From NCBI GenBank assembly GCA_033032175.1, contig CM065328.1, positions 8,928,690 to 8,992,689 on the forward strand: a stretch of 64,000 bases of DNA. Direction: 5' to 3'. The notes beneath the pieces were generated by a model that worked only from the letters and a program-made list of their open reading frames with translations, had not been told where the DNA came from and ran no database searches. The translations under genes were made by a program, and so were the position numbers. The number at the start of each line of letters is the position of its first letter. Position 1 is the stretch's first letter. Positions 43,515 to 53,990 of the stretch are shown piece after piece. The DNA is from Saturnia japonica. Its lineage: Eukaryota; Arthropoda; Insecta; Lepidoptera; Saturniidae.

Positions 43515-45572
43515 TCAACAATAGTCCACTTTGGCTTTGAGAAAGATATTAGGAAGACGTTTAATTAAATTATTCATTATGAACACTTCTGTATGGAATG
43601 TGAAGTCGTTGTACATTGATTGGCACTCTAAGTTTATTACTCCCTTACAGTTGTTTTCTTTTTCACCTACCCCGAAAATAACTCCTTTACAGATTTGTCT
43701 TTTAAGGCCTAACAACTGTGCTGCCTTCTCTGTTATAAGTGAAATTTGAGAACCCTGATCAATAAGAGCTCGTAAGTTATAATATGTGCCGTCTACAGAT
43801 TTTACTTTTAATAAAGCAGTGGAAAGTAAAATCTCCGAGTTATCACTCTGTGATACATTTGAAGTGCTAGTTGTGTTTTCAAATCCTTTACTTGTTGGTT
43901 TCGTAGAATGAGTACCCGAGGTCGGTGGCTTAGATTTCATAAATGCCGCATGTAACAAAGTATTATGCGGCGATGAGCATTTGAGACATGTTTTGTTAGA
44001 AGTACATTTATTTCCATTGTGAGTAAATAAGCAATTGGTGCACAATTGCAAATTATATGCAGTTTTTAGCCTTTGTTCATCAGGCATTTCCAAGTAAGTT
44101 GAGCAATTATAAATTCTGTGTTTGTTATTACAAAGCGGACACTTGATATTAGATACGTGGAAAGATTTCGAAATCGTTTTATGTTCATTGTTATATTTAT
44201 AAGAATTGTTACCGTAGTATAATGGTTTTGAATAAGGTTTTTTATAATTTGTAAATGTTTGATTATAATTTGTTTGATGTATAAATCTTTGTGTAGTATT
44301 TTCTTGCTTGCGCCGGGAAGTTTCCAACGTAATAAACTTTTCTTCTAAAAACTGTAAAAACTCCTTAAGTGATGTCAATTCCTTAGCGTCGTTCAATGAT
44401 CCCAAGTAATCGGTATACGTCTCGGAATCCAATTTTTGGCATAATATATGTACTAGGAGAGGATCCCAAGATGTTATGTCGATCCCTAGGTTTTTTACAG
44501 CGTTCAAACTTTCCAATGTTGTATCGTGCATTTTCTTAATTGACTGTAAAGATTGATGTTGTACGTTTGGTAGTGATAAGAGAGGATTTATATGGGAAGA
44601 AAATATGAGTTTTTTATTGTTATAACGTTGATTCAGAATGTCCCAGCAAATTGTGTAGTTGTCGGAACTTATTTGTAGATGTTGGATTAGTTTTTCCGCC
44701 TCTCCGCGGACTTTGCTCTTAAGGAACTGCATTTTTTGAGCACTTGATAAGGAGTTGTTACTGAGAATTGCTTCGTTAAATAAATCTTTAAAAGATACCC
44801 ATTGATTATAGTTGCCGCTGAAGACTGGTATTTCCAGTTGCGGTGTAGATTTTTCACGATGATTTGTAGACCACATTTGTACGTTTAAGGACTTTTTAAG
44901 TGTGTTAAATTTTTGTTCGTATTTATTATACATGTTTTCGTACGTTTGATTTTCACCGTTTAATTCCATGTCGATTTCCCAGTGAAGAGAATCGATTGTT
45001 GACCATCTTGTTTGTAGTGACTTTAGAGCGTCTTCGAACTCCCACTTGTCCGAGATCACACTTAAGTCAATGTTAGACGTGGTACGTACGAAAGCTTTAA
45101 AGTTAGCGTATTGTTTACGCATTAGGTCGTTAAGGTGACTGTTAGTGCCTTGATTTAAGGTTAAAATTGGAGGTGGTTTTGACTCTCTTTCGGAGCCCAG
45201 GTCGTCTCTCGCGCACTGTAGGACTCCTTGTTCCTCCTCCTGAGATTGTTCTTGTTGAACCGATGATGGGTTTTGTAATTTGGATAAAAGCTGTTGGTAT
45301 TGTTGATTTATTAGGGCTTTGGTAGCTTCGTATACTGTTTTGGTGTTGTCATACTGTTTACTTTCATAATATGTGTGGGTTATAGGTAATTCTGAGTTAA
45401 TAATACGAGTATGATTGTTAAGAAATTCCTTCCAATACTCTTCTAAAATGTTTATACGCCTTTTAAAATAATCTACTGTTTTACGGCCTTCACCATCTTT
45501 TTTAATGTTAGTGCTAGTTTTAATAATGTTGTCGTAGATCATTGATTGAGTTTCAAACAGTTGTTCCGCCAT
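43515..45572 (-). CDS. BEL/Pao gag-protease
   Basis: 685 codons from ATG at 45572, about 270 bases inside the 5' LTR. A long helical N-terminus is followed by the DUF1759 gag domain ('LEIPVFSGNYNQWVSFKDLF' at ~44830), then cysteine/histidine knuckles ('CPLCNNKHRIYNC', 'CTNCLFTHNGNKC', 'CLKCSSPHNTLLH'). The protease motif 'RALIDQGSQISLI' lies near residue 604; it has Asp-Gln-Gly where many retropepsins have Asp-Ser/Thr-Gly, which is usual in BEL elements. The frame ends at 43515, whereas family resemblance continues in another frame from ~43540 into pol, so a one-base shift separates gag from pol. Confidence 0.88.
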   Translation of the reverse strand: MAEQLFETQSMIYDNIIKTSTNIKKDGEGRKTVDYFKRRINILEEYWKEFLNNHTRIINSELPITHTYYESKQYDNTKTVYEATKALINQQYQQLLSKLQNPSSVQQEQSQEEEQGVLQCARDDLGSERESKPPPILTLNQGTNSHLNDLMRKQYANFKAFVRTTSNIDLSVISDKWEFEDALKSLQTRWSTIDSLHWEIDMELNGENQTYENMYNKYEQKFNTLKKSLNVQMWSTNHREKSTPQLEIPVFSGNYNQWVSFKDLFNEAILSNNSLSSAQKMQFLKSKVRGEAEKLIQHLQISSDNYTICWDILNQRYNNKKLIFSSHINPLLSLPNVQHQSLQSIKKMHDTTLESLNAVKNLGIDITSWDPLLVHILCQKLDSETYTDYLGSLNDAKELTSLKEFLQFLEEKFITLETSRRKQENTTQRFIHQTNYNQTFTNYKKPYSKPLYYGNNSYKYNNEHKTISKSFHVSNIKCPLCNNKHRIYNCSTYLEMPDEQRLKTAYNLQLCTNCLFTHNGNKCTSNKTCLKCSSPHNTLLHAAFMKSKPPTSGTHSTKPTSKGFENTTSTSNVSQSDNSEILLSTALLKVKSVDGTYYNLRALIDQGSQISLITEKAAQLLGLKRQICKGVIFGVGEKENNCKGVINLECQSMYNDFTFHTEVFIMNNLIKRLPNIFLKAKVDYC

Positions 45573-45843
45573 CGTTGTTGTTATTAAATGTAAAAAAATA
45601 AAAAGGAAATATATTACTTGTTAAAATGTTGATGTTGGTGTTGAACTTGGATGTCCAACTAATGTTCTTCTTGCTGTTTTTGACCCTGTATGGCCTAAAT
45701 GTAATTTTCGATGGTGATTTGTTGTTGAAGCACTGCAATCCTTTCACTCACTGTTTATGCTTTTGTTTGATAGTCCGTTTTACCCACACTCACGAAATTT
45801 TGTTATTACGCACTGAATGGATAACGGCCGAAGGACCATTATA

Positions 45844-46084
45844 TGTGGGGGATAGGACTGCAGTGTTTTCATTGAGGCACACTTTTATGTTCAATGTTTT
45901 ATTATAATTTATTACAAAGTTGGTTTTATATTAAATGTTTTGTTATAGTTTAATGTTAATTGTTTGGTTGTGGCAACCTGGTGCCGACCGATGCGCTCGT
46001 TTGAGGCGCTTGTTGAAGTGCGACTGATCGTGAGTTTGTTGCGAGTTTACTCGAACCCGATGTTCGGTTACATCAGACCGAACA
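45844..46084 (-). repeat. 5' LTR of the BEL/Pao element
   Basis: 241 bp, direct repeat of 40708-40948. It differs at 'gggataggactg' against 'gggttagggctg'; the rest reads identical. Confidence 0.92.
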
Positions 46085-46379
46085 ACTGTATATGTAAATT
46101 AAGGGAAGAAAATTAATCGGTGCTGATGTTACAGCTCGTACGGTTTTTATGATTTTAGTGTCGATATTATATTGTATTATATTATATTCGATATTGTACA
46201 CACAAATTACCGTTATGGTGTTTTTTTTAAATCTACATTTTCTTTGATAACTTATAATAATATTGGGTTACCAAAACAGTTCATGTAGTAAATGCTGAAA
46301 TTCCTATTTCGTTCACTCTGTTTCTATTGCATATCAATGGATCTACTGCTAGATATTCAATATTAATTATAAGCCTCCT

Positions 46380-47560
46380 CCAAAGATCGCCATAATGACC
46401 GGTCTTAAGCTGCTCGCAATCCGGCAGTTTCCCATAACATGCACTGAGCCTTCGGTCCACAATGTGAAAGGTCTGCCTACGAAGTGCTTTCTGATAAGTA
46501 CTACACGAGACTCTTTAGCTCCACACGTTCTACAAGCAATGTACCCCATCTACCGCTACTAAATTCTAGCAATTTTTAGGGCTTTGTCGGTAACCTTTGT
46601 TCTTGTACAGATCTCCTTATTTTTGATTCGATGACGCAGAGAAACTCCGAGCATAGCACTCATCAATGTCCTATGTGTGATCTTGAGCCTTCTTATCAGG
46701 CCCAAAGACGCCTCAACACCATATATCATATTTTATTGTGAGACACTGGAATATCTTGGTCGAGAAGATGTTCAATAGTTTGCTAAAAGCTGGTGGCTAA
46801 GTTGGATTCGACACTCAACAACTTTCTCAAAGTTGAAACTACCTATATAAAGCACGCGATTTGAATGCAGAGCTATAGAATTCGATAGCGCTATGACCTA
46901 TTTAGATATTGCTGTCGATAGTGAAGGATATCGATTCGATATCGATCGAAGTTCAACATAATTTTCGTATTTTTCATGATTATTCTAAAACCAACTCGTT
47001 TTGAGGCGAGGTCATTGAACATTGAAATCGTGCATTGTCTCAGCCTAGACTACTATGTCGTCAAAAACTAAAGATAGATAATGTTGTACTCGCAATTTAT
47101 ATTGATACTTAGTCTTTCGTAGTTCAGAACTTTGAAAACATCTTTCAATGCAGTAGTGAGCAGTTTATGTCCTCTTATTCGACTCCCTACTACAACAGAA
47201 TAGGTTTCGGCATCAGATCCTGTAGTGAAATTGACAGTGTGGTGTTTTCATACAAACATTTCGATACTTCGATATAATGATAGTTAACTTGGCACCGCTA
47301 TAGCGGCTATAGTATAACTCGTTTCGATCGAATCAAAAGTTTTGTAGTTGTCTAAAGGGGCAGGGGTACTCTTCGATCTTCTGTATAACTTACGAAAGCG
47401 TGTTTATGTGATCTACATTACTAAAGCCTTTTCTAAATCCGACTTTTTGGGGAGGCTGGTTGATACCAAACCTGCGCCTAAGATTGTTAAATAACTCTCG
47501 AAATCAGCTTATAACTGGTTTACCACTAGCATTCAATAGTTCGGTTGTAATTCAATCTAG
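46380..47560 (-). pseudogene. RTE-clade LINE reverse transcriptase fragment (decayed)
   Basis: In broken minus-strand frames I read, in order, 'VGFRKGFSNVDHINTLS' (~47450-47400; the 'GFRKG.ST.DHI' RT motif), 'FNDLASKRVGF' with 'MKNTKIML' (~47010-46980), then 'GLIRRLKITHRTLMSAMLG' and 'VSLRHRIKNKEICTRTKVT' (~46710-46590). The last two are the typical C-terminal region of lepidopteran RTE elements. The YADD box is not preserved. A final 60-codon frame (46549-46367) may be more of the same. Many stops; no ends recognised. Confidence 0.7.
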
Positions 47561-48160
47561 CTCTTAGGTCTTTAGCTAGATTCGTAGCTGGTTCTGCGTT
47601 GATATGCAAAACTGTCCAGAGAACTTCTCTACCTCTTACAAGAGTTTAGGTTTGAATGATACTAGGTACTGATTTATTCGAGGTAAATGATCTATGAGGC
47701 GGTTAGCTTATGACTACGTACTGATTGCGACCGTGTAACAACTTTTATACTATTTCACTTATGCAAACATTAATAAATACCCTCATACAACCCCTTCTTC
47801 TAAAGAAATATATATTTATTTATACTAGCGGTGTCCAATGATCGAAACTCGACCTGCGACTTTTTAATCATAGACTATTTTCTGTTTGACATTTGCAGTA
47901 AGAACCTAAACAATGAATATTATATCACTTGCTGTCACTTTTCATTGAGTGATAATGTCAATATTTTGGGGTGGTCTAAGTTTAATGGCACTTGTCGGGT
48001 TAGGATTTGCAGTTTTAATTAATTAAATTTAATATAATAGTAACAGATATTATAGTTAAATTTTAGCTTTCTGCACTCCTTCTCCATATAAACTTTAACC
48101 ATGCCAAATCTCACAGACTTTCGTGCACGCAATACACTTAAAAAGGTGTCCAAAGATTTC
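47561..48160. other. Spacer without recognisable features
   Basis: AT-rich, with no coding frame or repeat structure that I can support. Confidence 0.4.
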
Positions 48161-48164
48161 TTCT

Positions 48165-48405
48165 CACGTACTAATAATATAAATATATGAGGACACAAAT
48201 TCACACACGGCCATTTAATTCCAAACTAAGCAAACCTTGTAACTATGGTAACTAAACAGCTGATATACATACATATATATATATATTAACACCCAGATAC
48301 ACAACTGACAATTATGCTCATCAAACAAAACTCAGTCATGGGCGGGGATCGAACCCTCGACTTCTTCGCTAAATAGTAGTGTTTTACTACCACTGCGCCG
48401 CGATG
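48165..48405 (-). mobile_element. tRNA-derived SINE
   Basis: On the minus strand the 5' end has an A-box-like 'GCGCAGTGGTAGTA' (~48385-48400), and 40-50 bases later a B box, 'GGTTCGATCCCCGCC' (~48345-48360). Both are internal RNA polymerase III promoter elements. The body runs through 'tgtgtatctgggtg', a TA-rich stretch, 'gtatatcagctgtttag' and 'caaggtttgcttagtttgg' to '...atatttat' near 48170. No tRNA cloverleaf is complete, so it is not a tRNA gene. Confidence 0.8.
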
Positions 48406-49040
48406 ATTATCATACAATTTTCATTCTACTTACTTATTATCTTTATCAAAATGGTTGATTAAACAATTAAAAGTATCATAATAATATCATCTGATTGTGA
48501 GTACGTAACCTTTAATATTTATAAATGATTTATTAAGTCATTGACGTATTCCACTTTTACATACTTTAGTAATTTATCCTACGTGTTAGAAATCACTAAA
48601 TCTGATTGGCATTTTTGTAATTCTACAATATAATTTAGTCGCATTATGTACACTAGTGGATTTATTATCTCAGTACAACTGTCTTTATAAAATTCACCAG
48701 GTAAATGCAAATAATATCCCAAAGTAAGTTTCGCTACACTTATAATATAATAATCATTATTCGTTTGACACGCTTCCTATAATCCTAACATAAATGTACA
48801 GGTAATTCAACCAACTACGACACATTAACCATACCTAGAAACCTGCGAAATTTGTCTGATATTCTCTAGTTCAGACTTCATCGGGCAATAGACTAATCCT
48901 CTTTCCGAGATCTCTACCCTAAAGATCTATTTTTGATTCCCCGAAAACATAATTTAATCTAATTTATCGACATTTTATATGAATTTATTTTATTAAAACG
49001 CGGGAACAACATTCGTAAGTATTTCTTATGTATAGTAGCA
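48406..49040. other. Spacer without recognisable features
   Basis: AT-rich sequence without genes or identifiable elements. Confidence 0.4.
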
Positions 49041-49583
49041 TTATCTGAACCCTTTTTTTTTTTTTTTTTTTTTTTTTTAGAACTGACTACACTGTTAGCC
49101 TTAGGGGCCCTAAAGCCGCTGTGGCTTTTACAGCTTCACCGGACTTGGGGGCGAGCGCAGAGGGCACTCAGCCGCGAAAGTTTTGTGGACGACTCGCACG
49201 AGGGTGCCAAAGTGGCCGGACCTCGGCTCGGGCGGTCGTCGCGTTCGCAAATAGGTCGCGATCTATTCGAATCCCTACACCTACGATTCGAGCTAACTAA
49301 ATATACACATAGGCACGTTCCCTTCCTCCTGGGAGGAAGGAAGGAACCGTGCGTATGTGTATTCAATAATCGGAATGTTTCTACAGTAACTAGCGCTAAC
49401 TAACTAGCGTAAAAAAAGAAAAAAAAAGGTCCCTCACAGAACCTATGTACCTGTGTGGTGTGCACGTGTGTATGTTCATACGTGTGTAGTGTTGTATGTA
49501 GGTAGCTAAGTGATGCACTTACAGTGTCACTTGTATCGCGCGGGCGGTTGCCTGACCCAAGGGTTTCACACCGAGGAACGGAC

Positions 49584-50716
49584 CTAGGCTTGGGTTACCG
49601 CTAGAGAGGGTGGACGTGACGGGTGTGCTGGAGCGAAATTGACCGCCCGCCCTCTGCGGAGAGAACGGTGGTTTCGCGGGCGTGGGCGCTGGCACGCTCT
49701 GTTTGGAGAGACGGATGTGTAATATTTATTCGAATTTTCTATGTGATCGTCGGGATCAATAAAAATATTGCGCGGCCGGCGTTTGCACCGGATGTCCGTG
49801 GGTGCCGGAACATAAGTGGCGGCTGTTTTTATTAACGGATTCGCGTGGTTCGACGCGGTGTCGAAATACGAACGGGAGAGCTGTTTAACGTAGGCATGTA
49901 TCGAAGGAAGCTCCATATCTCTATGGAGATCTACGCTTCGAACATACCACGGGGCCCCGGTGAGACGATAGAGGAACCTATTCTGTATCGATTGTAACCG
50001 TTTGAAACTCGACTCGGACATATGTGCGAACACGGCGCAACTGTATGTCAAAATTGGTCGAATACACGTCTTGTAGAGCGTGAGCTTATGTCGCGTGGAC
50101 ATTTTACTCACCGAACACAACAGAGGATGCAACCGGCCCAGGACCCACGCGGCCCTGTTCCTAACCTTACGGATGTGGGGTCTAAAAGAGAGCCTACTAT
50201 CTAGGGTTACCCCTAGATATTTGGTTTCTCTTACATACGGAATCGGATTATCGTAGAGCTTAACAGGTTTAAGCTTCCACGGTATCTGTGACGAATCCGC
50301 ATCGAAGAGCATCGCGGCGCTCTTCGAGGGATTAACGGCTATACGCCACTCGTTAAACCACTTCCCGAGAGTGGTCACGGAGCGTTGGACTTTGTGTCTG
50401 AGGTGGGATCTATTCCTATCTGAGGCATATAAGACTGTATCGTCAGCGTATAGCCCTACCTCGACCTCCGGGAGTCGAGGTAGGTCACTGACGTACAGGT
50501 TAAATAGGCTAGGAGCCAGGATCGAACCTTGGGGAACGCCTGAGCGTATTGGACGGGGCGTGGACAATTCACCTTCCACTCTATAGCGAAAGGTGCGATC
50601 TGTTAGATAGTCGCGAATTATTTTAATTAGCCTATCAGGGACTTCAAAGTGATACAACTTGTAGATCAATCCCTCGTGCCAGACCTTATCGAAGGCCTTG
50701 GCAACGTCGAAAAGAC
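49584..50716 (-). pseudogene. LINE ORF2, RT catalytic and C-terminal part
   Basis: Continues RT in a new frame: 'VPQGSILAPSLFNLYVSDLP', the active site 'LYADDTVLYAS', thumb motif 'TKYLGVTLD', then 'MELPSIHAYVKQLSRSYFD' and the stop at 49584. The Jockey clade fits this layout, which lacks an RNase H domain. The shift from the preceding ORF lies at ~50713-50720, in the first catalytic Asp motif of RT, so the enzyme is inactive as written. Confidence 0.85.
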
Positions 50717-52477
50717 CGCAAGTGTACGGCGGGGTTTATATAATTCAGCAAAATTAAATGCAACGTGCTCCGTGAGGCGGTGCACTTGATGAGTGCAAGA
50801 ATATCTAGCACGGAAACCGAATTGCTCAGGCGGATAGAGGTCTTTCTCCTCTATTACTGACTTGAGACGGTTCAGAAGGATCCGCTCGTACATTTTCCCT
50901 AAAGTATTTAGGAGACTGATCGGGCGATAGCTGTCGGGAAGCGACGCGCTCTTGCCAGGCTTACGGATACCTATGACTATGGCCTTTTTCCAGGCGGCTG
51001 AAAAATGGCAGTGGGCTATGGCTACATTGAAGATGCAGACCAAAAGAGCTATGAGGCGATCGGGAAGAAGTCTAAGTACTTCATTCCTGATCCCGTCGGG
51101 ACCTGGTGCTTTTCTAAGCTTAAGGCTTTTTATAATGGAAAGAACCTCCTCAGACGTGACTGGGGACAGGGAGTCTGTCGCGGGGAGCTTATCCAGCTCC
51201 CGCACGCATCCATCGATACCCTCGACCCGGTCGGTATTTGCATCGACACTGTTCGGAGAGCACTGGCTCTCCAAACAAGTGGCGAGGCACTCCGCCTTGT
51301 CGCTGCTATCGAAGGCGAGCGGTATACCGGGACCCCTCTCGAGGGGGGGCATAAGATAAGAAGCCTCTATTTTGAGGCTGTGAGCTAATTTCCAGTAAGC
51401 CAGATGCGACGGCCTTAGCCCTTCGACGAGGGCGTCCCATCTGTGACTTCTGAGTTCTAATATACGGGCTCTAACCGATCTTTGAAGTGCGCGTAAACGT
51501 GCGCGGTTTTCCTCGGTCGGATAGTGGTCGTGCGCACGAGTCGCCGCGTTCTTTTCCGTCAACAACGCCCGCACGTCGGCAGGGAGTACGAAGCGGCGAT
51601 CGCTCGCCTCTTCGACCTCTCTCGAGGCCTCTCCGATGCCGGCCTGCAGGTGGTCGACCAGGGAATCGATCGCGAGATCTACGTCCGCAACGGACCCCAA
51701 TACGTCCGGGATCCTATCTAAGTTGGACGAGGACGGCCTGTCCGCAAGATAATGTTTTAGCTTGGCATAGTCAACCACTTGGACCGAAGGAGGGCTAGAG
51801 TCGTCTGGTTGACCTAGCTGCATGATGACCGGACGGTGGTCGGAGTCGAGCTCGTGTACGACCCGAATGAGTCGTAACCGAAGCGCGATACCTTTAATGA
51901 GAGCTACATCAAGCACTGTCGGCATACAGTTGTCTTGAAAGTGGGTGGGAGTGGGTGGCGCTATGACATCAAAGTTTAGCACGTTCGTTAGCTCTTCGAG
52001 TTTAACCCCATTACTGGAGTCTCTCCAATTGCCAAACGAAGTGTGTCCACAATTGAGGTCACCCGCTATAATGACCGATTCACCGAGCGAAAGTAGCTTT
52101 TCTAGGTCAGACCTGAGAGGCTCTTTCCTCGGCGAGAGATAAACTGAGACTAACGTTATGGACGGGTGGTCGGTCATTCCTAGTCTACACACGGATACTT
52201 CCATATTGGTAAGTATCGGAGGATCTACCGGCGTACAATATAACGATCGTTTGTAATAAATGAGAGTGCCGCCCCCGCGGCCGGCCCGGTCATTTCTTAC
52301 AATATTGTAGTTCGCGATTTTTGGATCACGTTTAGCACGCTTTAAGAGCGTCTCCTGCACTAAAAGAACATCTACTTGGTGATCTTTAAGAAAGGTCGCG
52401 ACGAGATCACGCTGCGGAAGTAGGCTTCGCGCGTTAAAAAATGAAAGATTTAACGCATCCGGTTTAAACTTAGCCAT
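50666..52477 (-). pseudogene. LINE ORF2, endonuclease and N-terminal RT part
   Basis: ATG at 52477, 9 bases after the ORF1 stop. The EEP endonuclease is complete: 'LNLSFFNARSLLPQ', 'LLVQETLL' (Glu), 'RGGGTLIYYK', 'IIAGDLNCGHTSFGNW' (Asp/Asn), 'LDVALIKG' and 'ELDSDHRPVI' (SDHxP). A linker and RT fingers follow ('LKLRKAPGPDGIRNEV', 'YRPISLLNTLGKMYERIL', 'QFGFRARYSC'). The frame runs out of RT similarity at ~50720 and stops at 50666. One frameshift is the only damage I see in ORF2. Confidence 0.87.
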
Positions 52478-52486
52478 TGAAAGGCC

Positions 52487-52945
52487 CTAATTTTTATTAC
52501 TACTCGCCTCGCGATCGAGACGTTGTAGTGTCTCTACGAGGCGGGGGAACGCGCAAGCGGTCTTGATGAGACCGAAGCGCTCCAAATGGTCATTGTATTC
52601 GATGAGCTCGCGGATATCGTGCTCGCGGGTGAGCAGTATCATTAGGTCGTTACTATTGACGACAGTGTTAGCGGGCGCGCGGGGCGCGGGAATATCCATA
52701 GCCATAAGGGGCTGTGGATTGGGGCGGCGGGGGCCCCATGCGTTCTGCGATGAACGCACGGGTTGCGGTTGCACCACGCGGGGTGCGGAGGGGCCGGCGG
52801 CGGCCGGGAGCTGGCGCGGGACCGGCAGCGCGGGAAATTCCCCTGACGCCAGCAGGGGTTGCGCTTTGATGGCTGAGGCGGGGGGCGCCGCCCGGGGGGC
52901 CGCCTGCCTCTGTGTACGTGGCCGCGTGGTACGCGGGGCCTTGGG
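52487..52945 (-). pseudogene. LINE ORF1, C-terminal fragment
   Basis: Open in one frame from the truncation point at 52945 to a stop at 52487. It is proline/alanine-rich ('APRVVQPQPVRSSQNAW'), then helical ('LMILLTREHDIRELIEYND'). The gag-like and zinc-knuckle parts typical of Jockey ORF1 would lie further 5' and are missing. Confidence 0.7.
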
Positions 52946-53029
52946 TTATCTGAACCCATTGTAATGTCATATAAATACCCGAAAACGAATGACTGTGCTG
53001 TTGAAATCTTATTATTTTTATCACGTGGA

Positions 53030-53560
53030 CTAACTTTATCGTAATTCAGCTGTTCTATATCTGATAATACGGTATTGTTTATAAAACCTTTGGAACGTTT
53101 GTGTTGCGTTTCTCAGTCCAAAGGTCATTTTAGGGAATTCATAAAGACCAAATAGGGAAATTGTAACGGTCTTTTCTATGTCTCCCGGGCTAAATTTTAT
53201 ACGATAATAACATTGCAAATGTCGGTTTGGAAAAAATTGTTTTGTTGTGTATCTGTAAGGAAAGTCTAGTACTCGTGGAATTGAATTACAATCCGGTTTC
53301 GTTATCGAATTAATTTTTTTATAAACCCCGCAACGACGAATATCACCACCCTATTTCGATAGTACATGTAATGCTCATGCGCTCTTTGAAGGCCTACATA
53401 TCCCTAACTCCTGCAATAGCGGAAATTGATTTTTAACTTTATCATATCTATGTGGTGGCAAACTCCTAGCGCGTGCGTAAACCAGGGTAACCTTCGTCTA
53501 AATGTTTTGGTAAACGTTGTTTCTGAATGTCTTTAAAATTAGGCGAATGCGTAATTCCTT
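53030..53560 (-). pseudogene. Ty3/gypsy reverse transcriptase fragment (decayed)
   Basis: The last 60 codons (53218-53036) are open: 'CYYRIKFSPGDIEKTVTIS', 'FGLYEFPKMTFGLRNATQ' and 'TFQRFY', the core of gypsy RT. Upstream in broken frames: 'KINSITKPDCNSIPRVLDF'. It lies next to, but outside, the Jockey insertion, whose target site is just downstream. No LTRs are recognised. Confidence 0.7.
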
Positions 53561-53934
53561 GAAATTATTTTAGCATATACGCGTTCTCAGTTATCAGCTT
53601 TACTTTAACAATAAAAACACTTCACAATAAAAAGAAAAAACAAACTCTAAGTAGACTTCTTAAAGTTTCTTAATAGTTTTTTCTATAGGCGATAAAATTA
53701 GATGGGTAGTTAACTATCCCTCTAACATGTACCATGGAAAAAGAAGCAGTTATGCAACCCATCATCCGTTTCTTATATGTCTATATTCGAATTTTACATA
53801 AAATTATGTAAATATCTTTCGTTGTGACTAAAATTATGACGCAAGAAATAAATACTATAGACCATTATATTACATATATTATACTATATGATAAGATACC
53901 GGGATTATACAATCATTTTTTGTCTGCGGTCTAA

Positions 53935-53974
53935 TATATAAAGGATCTTAATAACAAATACATGTATTACAGTT
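53935..53974 (+). promoter_or_regulatory. Candidate core promoter of UGT copy 5
   Basis: TATATAAA at 53935-53942 lies ~33 bases upstream of TTACAGTTTCAC (ACAGTT at 53969), and the ATG is 22 bases further on. This is the best TATA/initiator pair of the array, and the ACAGTTT is shared with copies 2-4. Confidence 0.55.
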
Positions 53975-53990
53975 TCACATTGCAAACAAA

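Larger units (their letters stand above)
40703..46089 (-). mobile_element. BEL/Pao LTR retrotransposon with target-site duplication, internally deleted
   Basis: Direct repeats 40708-40948 and 45844-46084 (241 bp each) differ at only two positions that I can see. Each starts TGTTCGG and ends CCCCACA on the minus strand. The flanks are ACTGT at 40703-40707 and 46085-46089, a 5-bp duplication. Next to the 5' LTR is a primer-binding site (45827-45838). The inside holds gag-protease (43515-45572) and a fused pol-env ORF (41102-43429). The rest of RNase H, the integrase and most of env are missing. Near-identical LTRs and the duplication show a recent insertion. Confidence 0.92.
49041..52957 (-). 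mobile_element. Jockey-type LINE, 5'-truncated, with 12-bp target-site duplication
   Basis: TTATCTGAACCC occurs at 49041-49052 and 52946-52957, exactly flanking the element. The minus-strand 3' end is a 26-base A-tail (T-run 49053-49078), followed inward by a 3' UTR (49079-49583), ORF2 (49584-52477, frameshifted) and the C-terminal part of ORF1 (52487-52945). The 5' end is cut inside ORF1, as usual for incomplete reverse transcription. 3' UTR relatives lie at 20041, 28810, 56533 and 62041. Confidence 0.9.

Noticed and set aside
48340..48405. tRNA-like B box and A box that could be called a tRNA gene
   Set aside because: Arms do not form a full cloverleaf, and the sequence continues into a typical SINE body; called as a SINE.
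50952..52142. Several plus-strand frames of 65-135 codons opposite LINE ORF2
   Set aside because: Antisense shadows of the GC-rich ORF2; no independent protein features.
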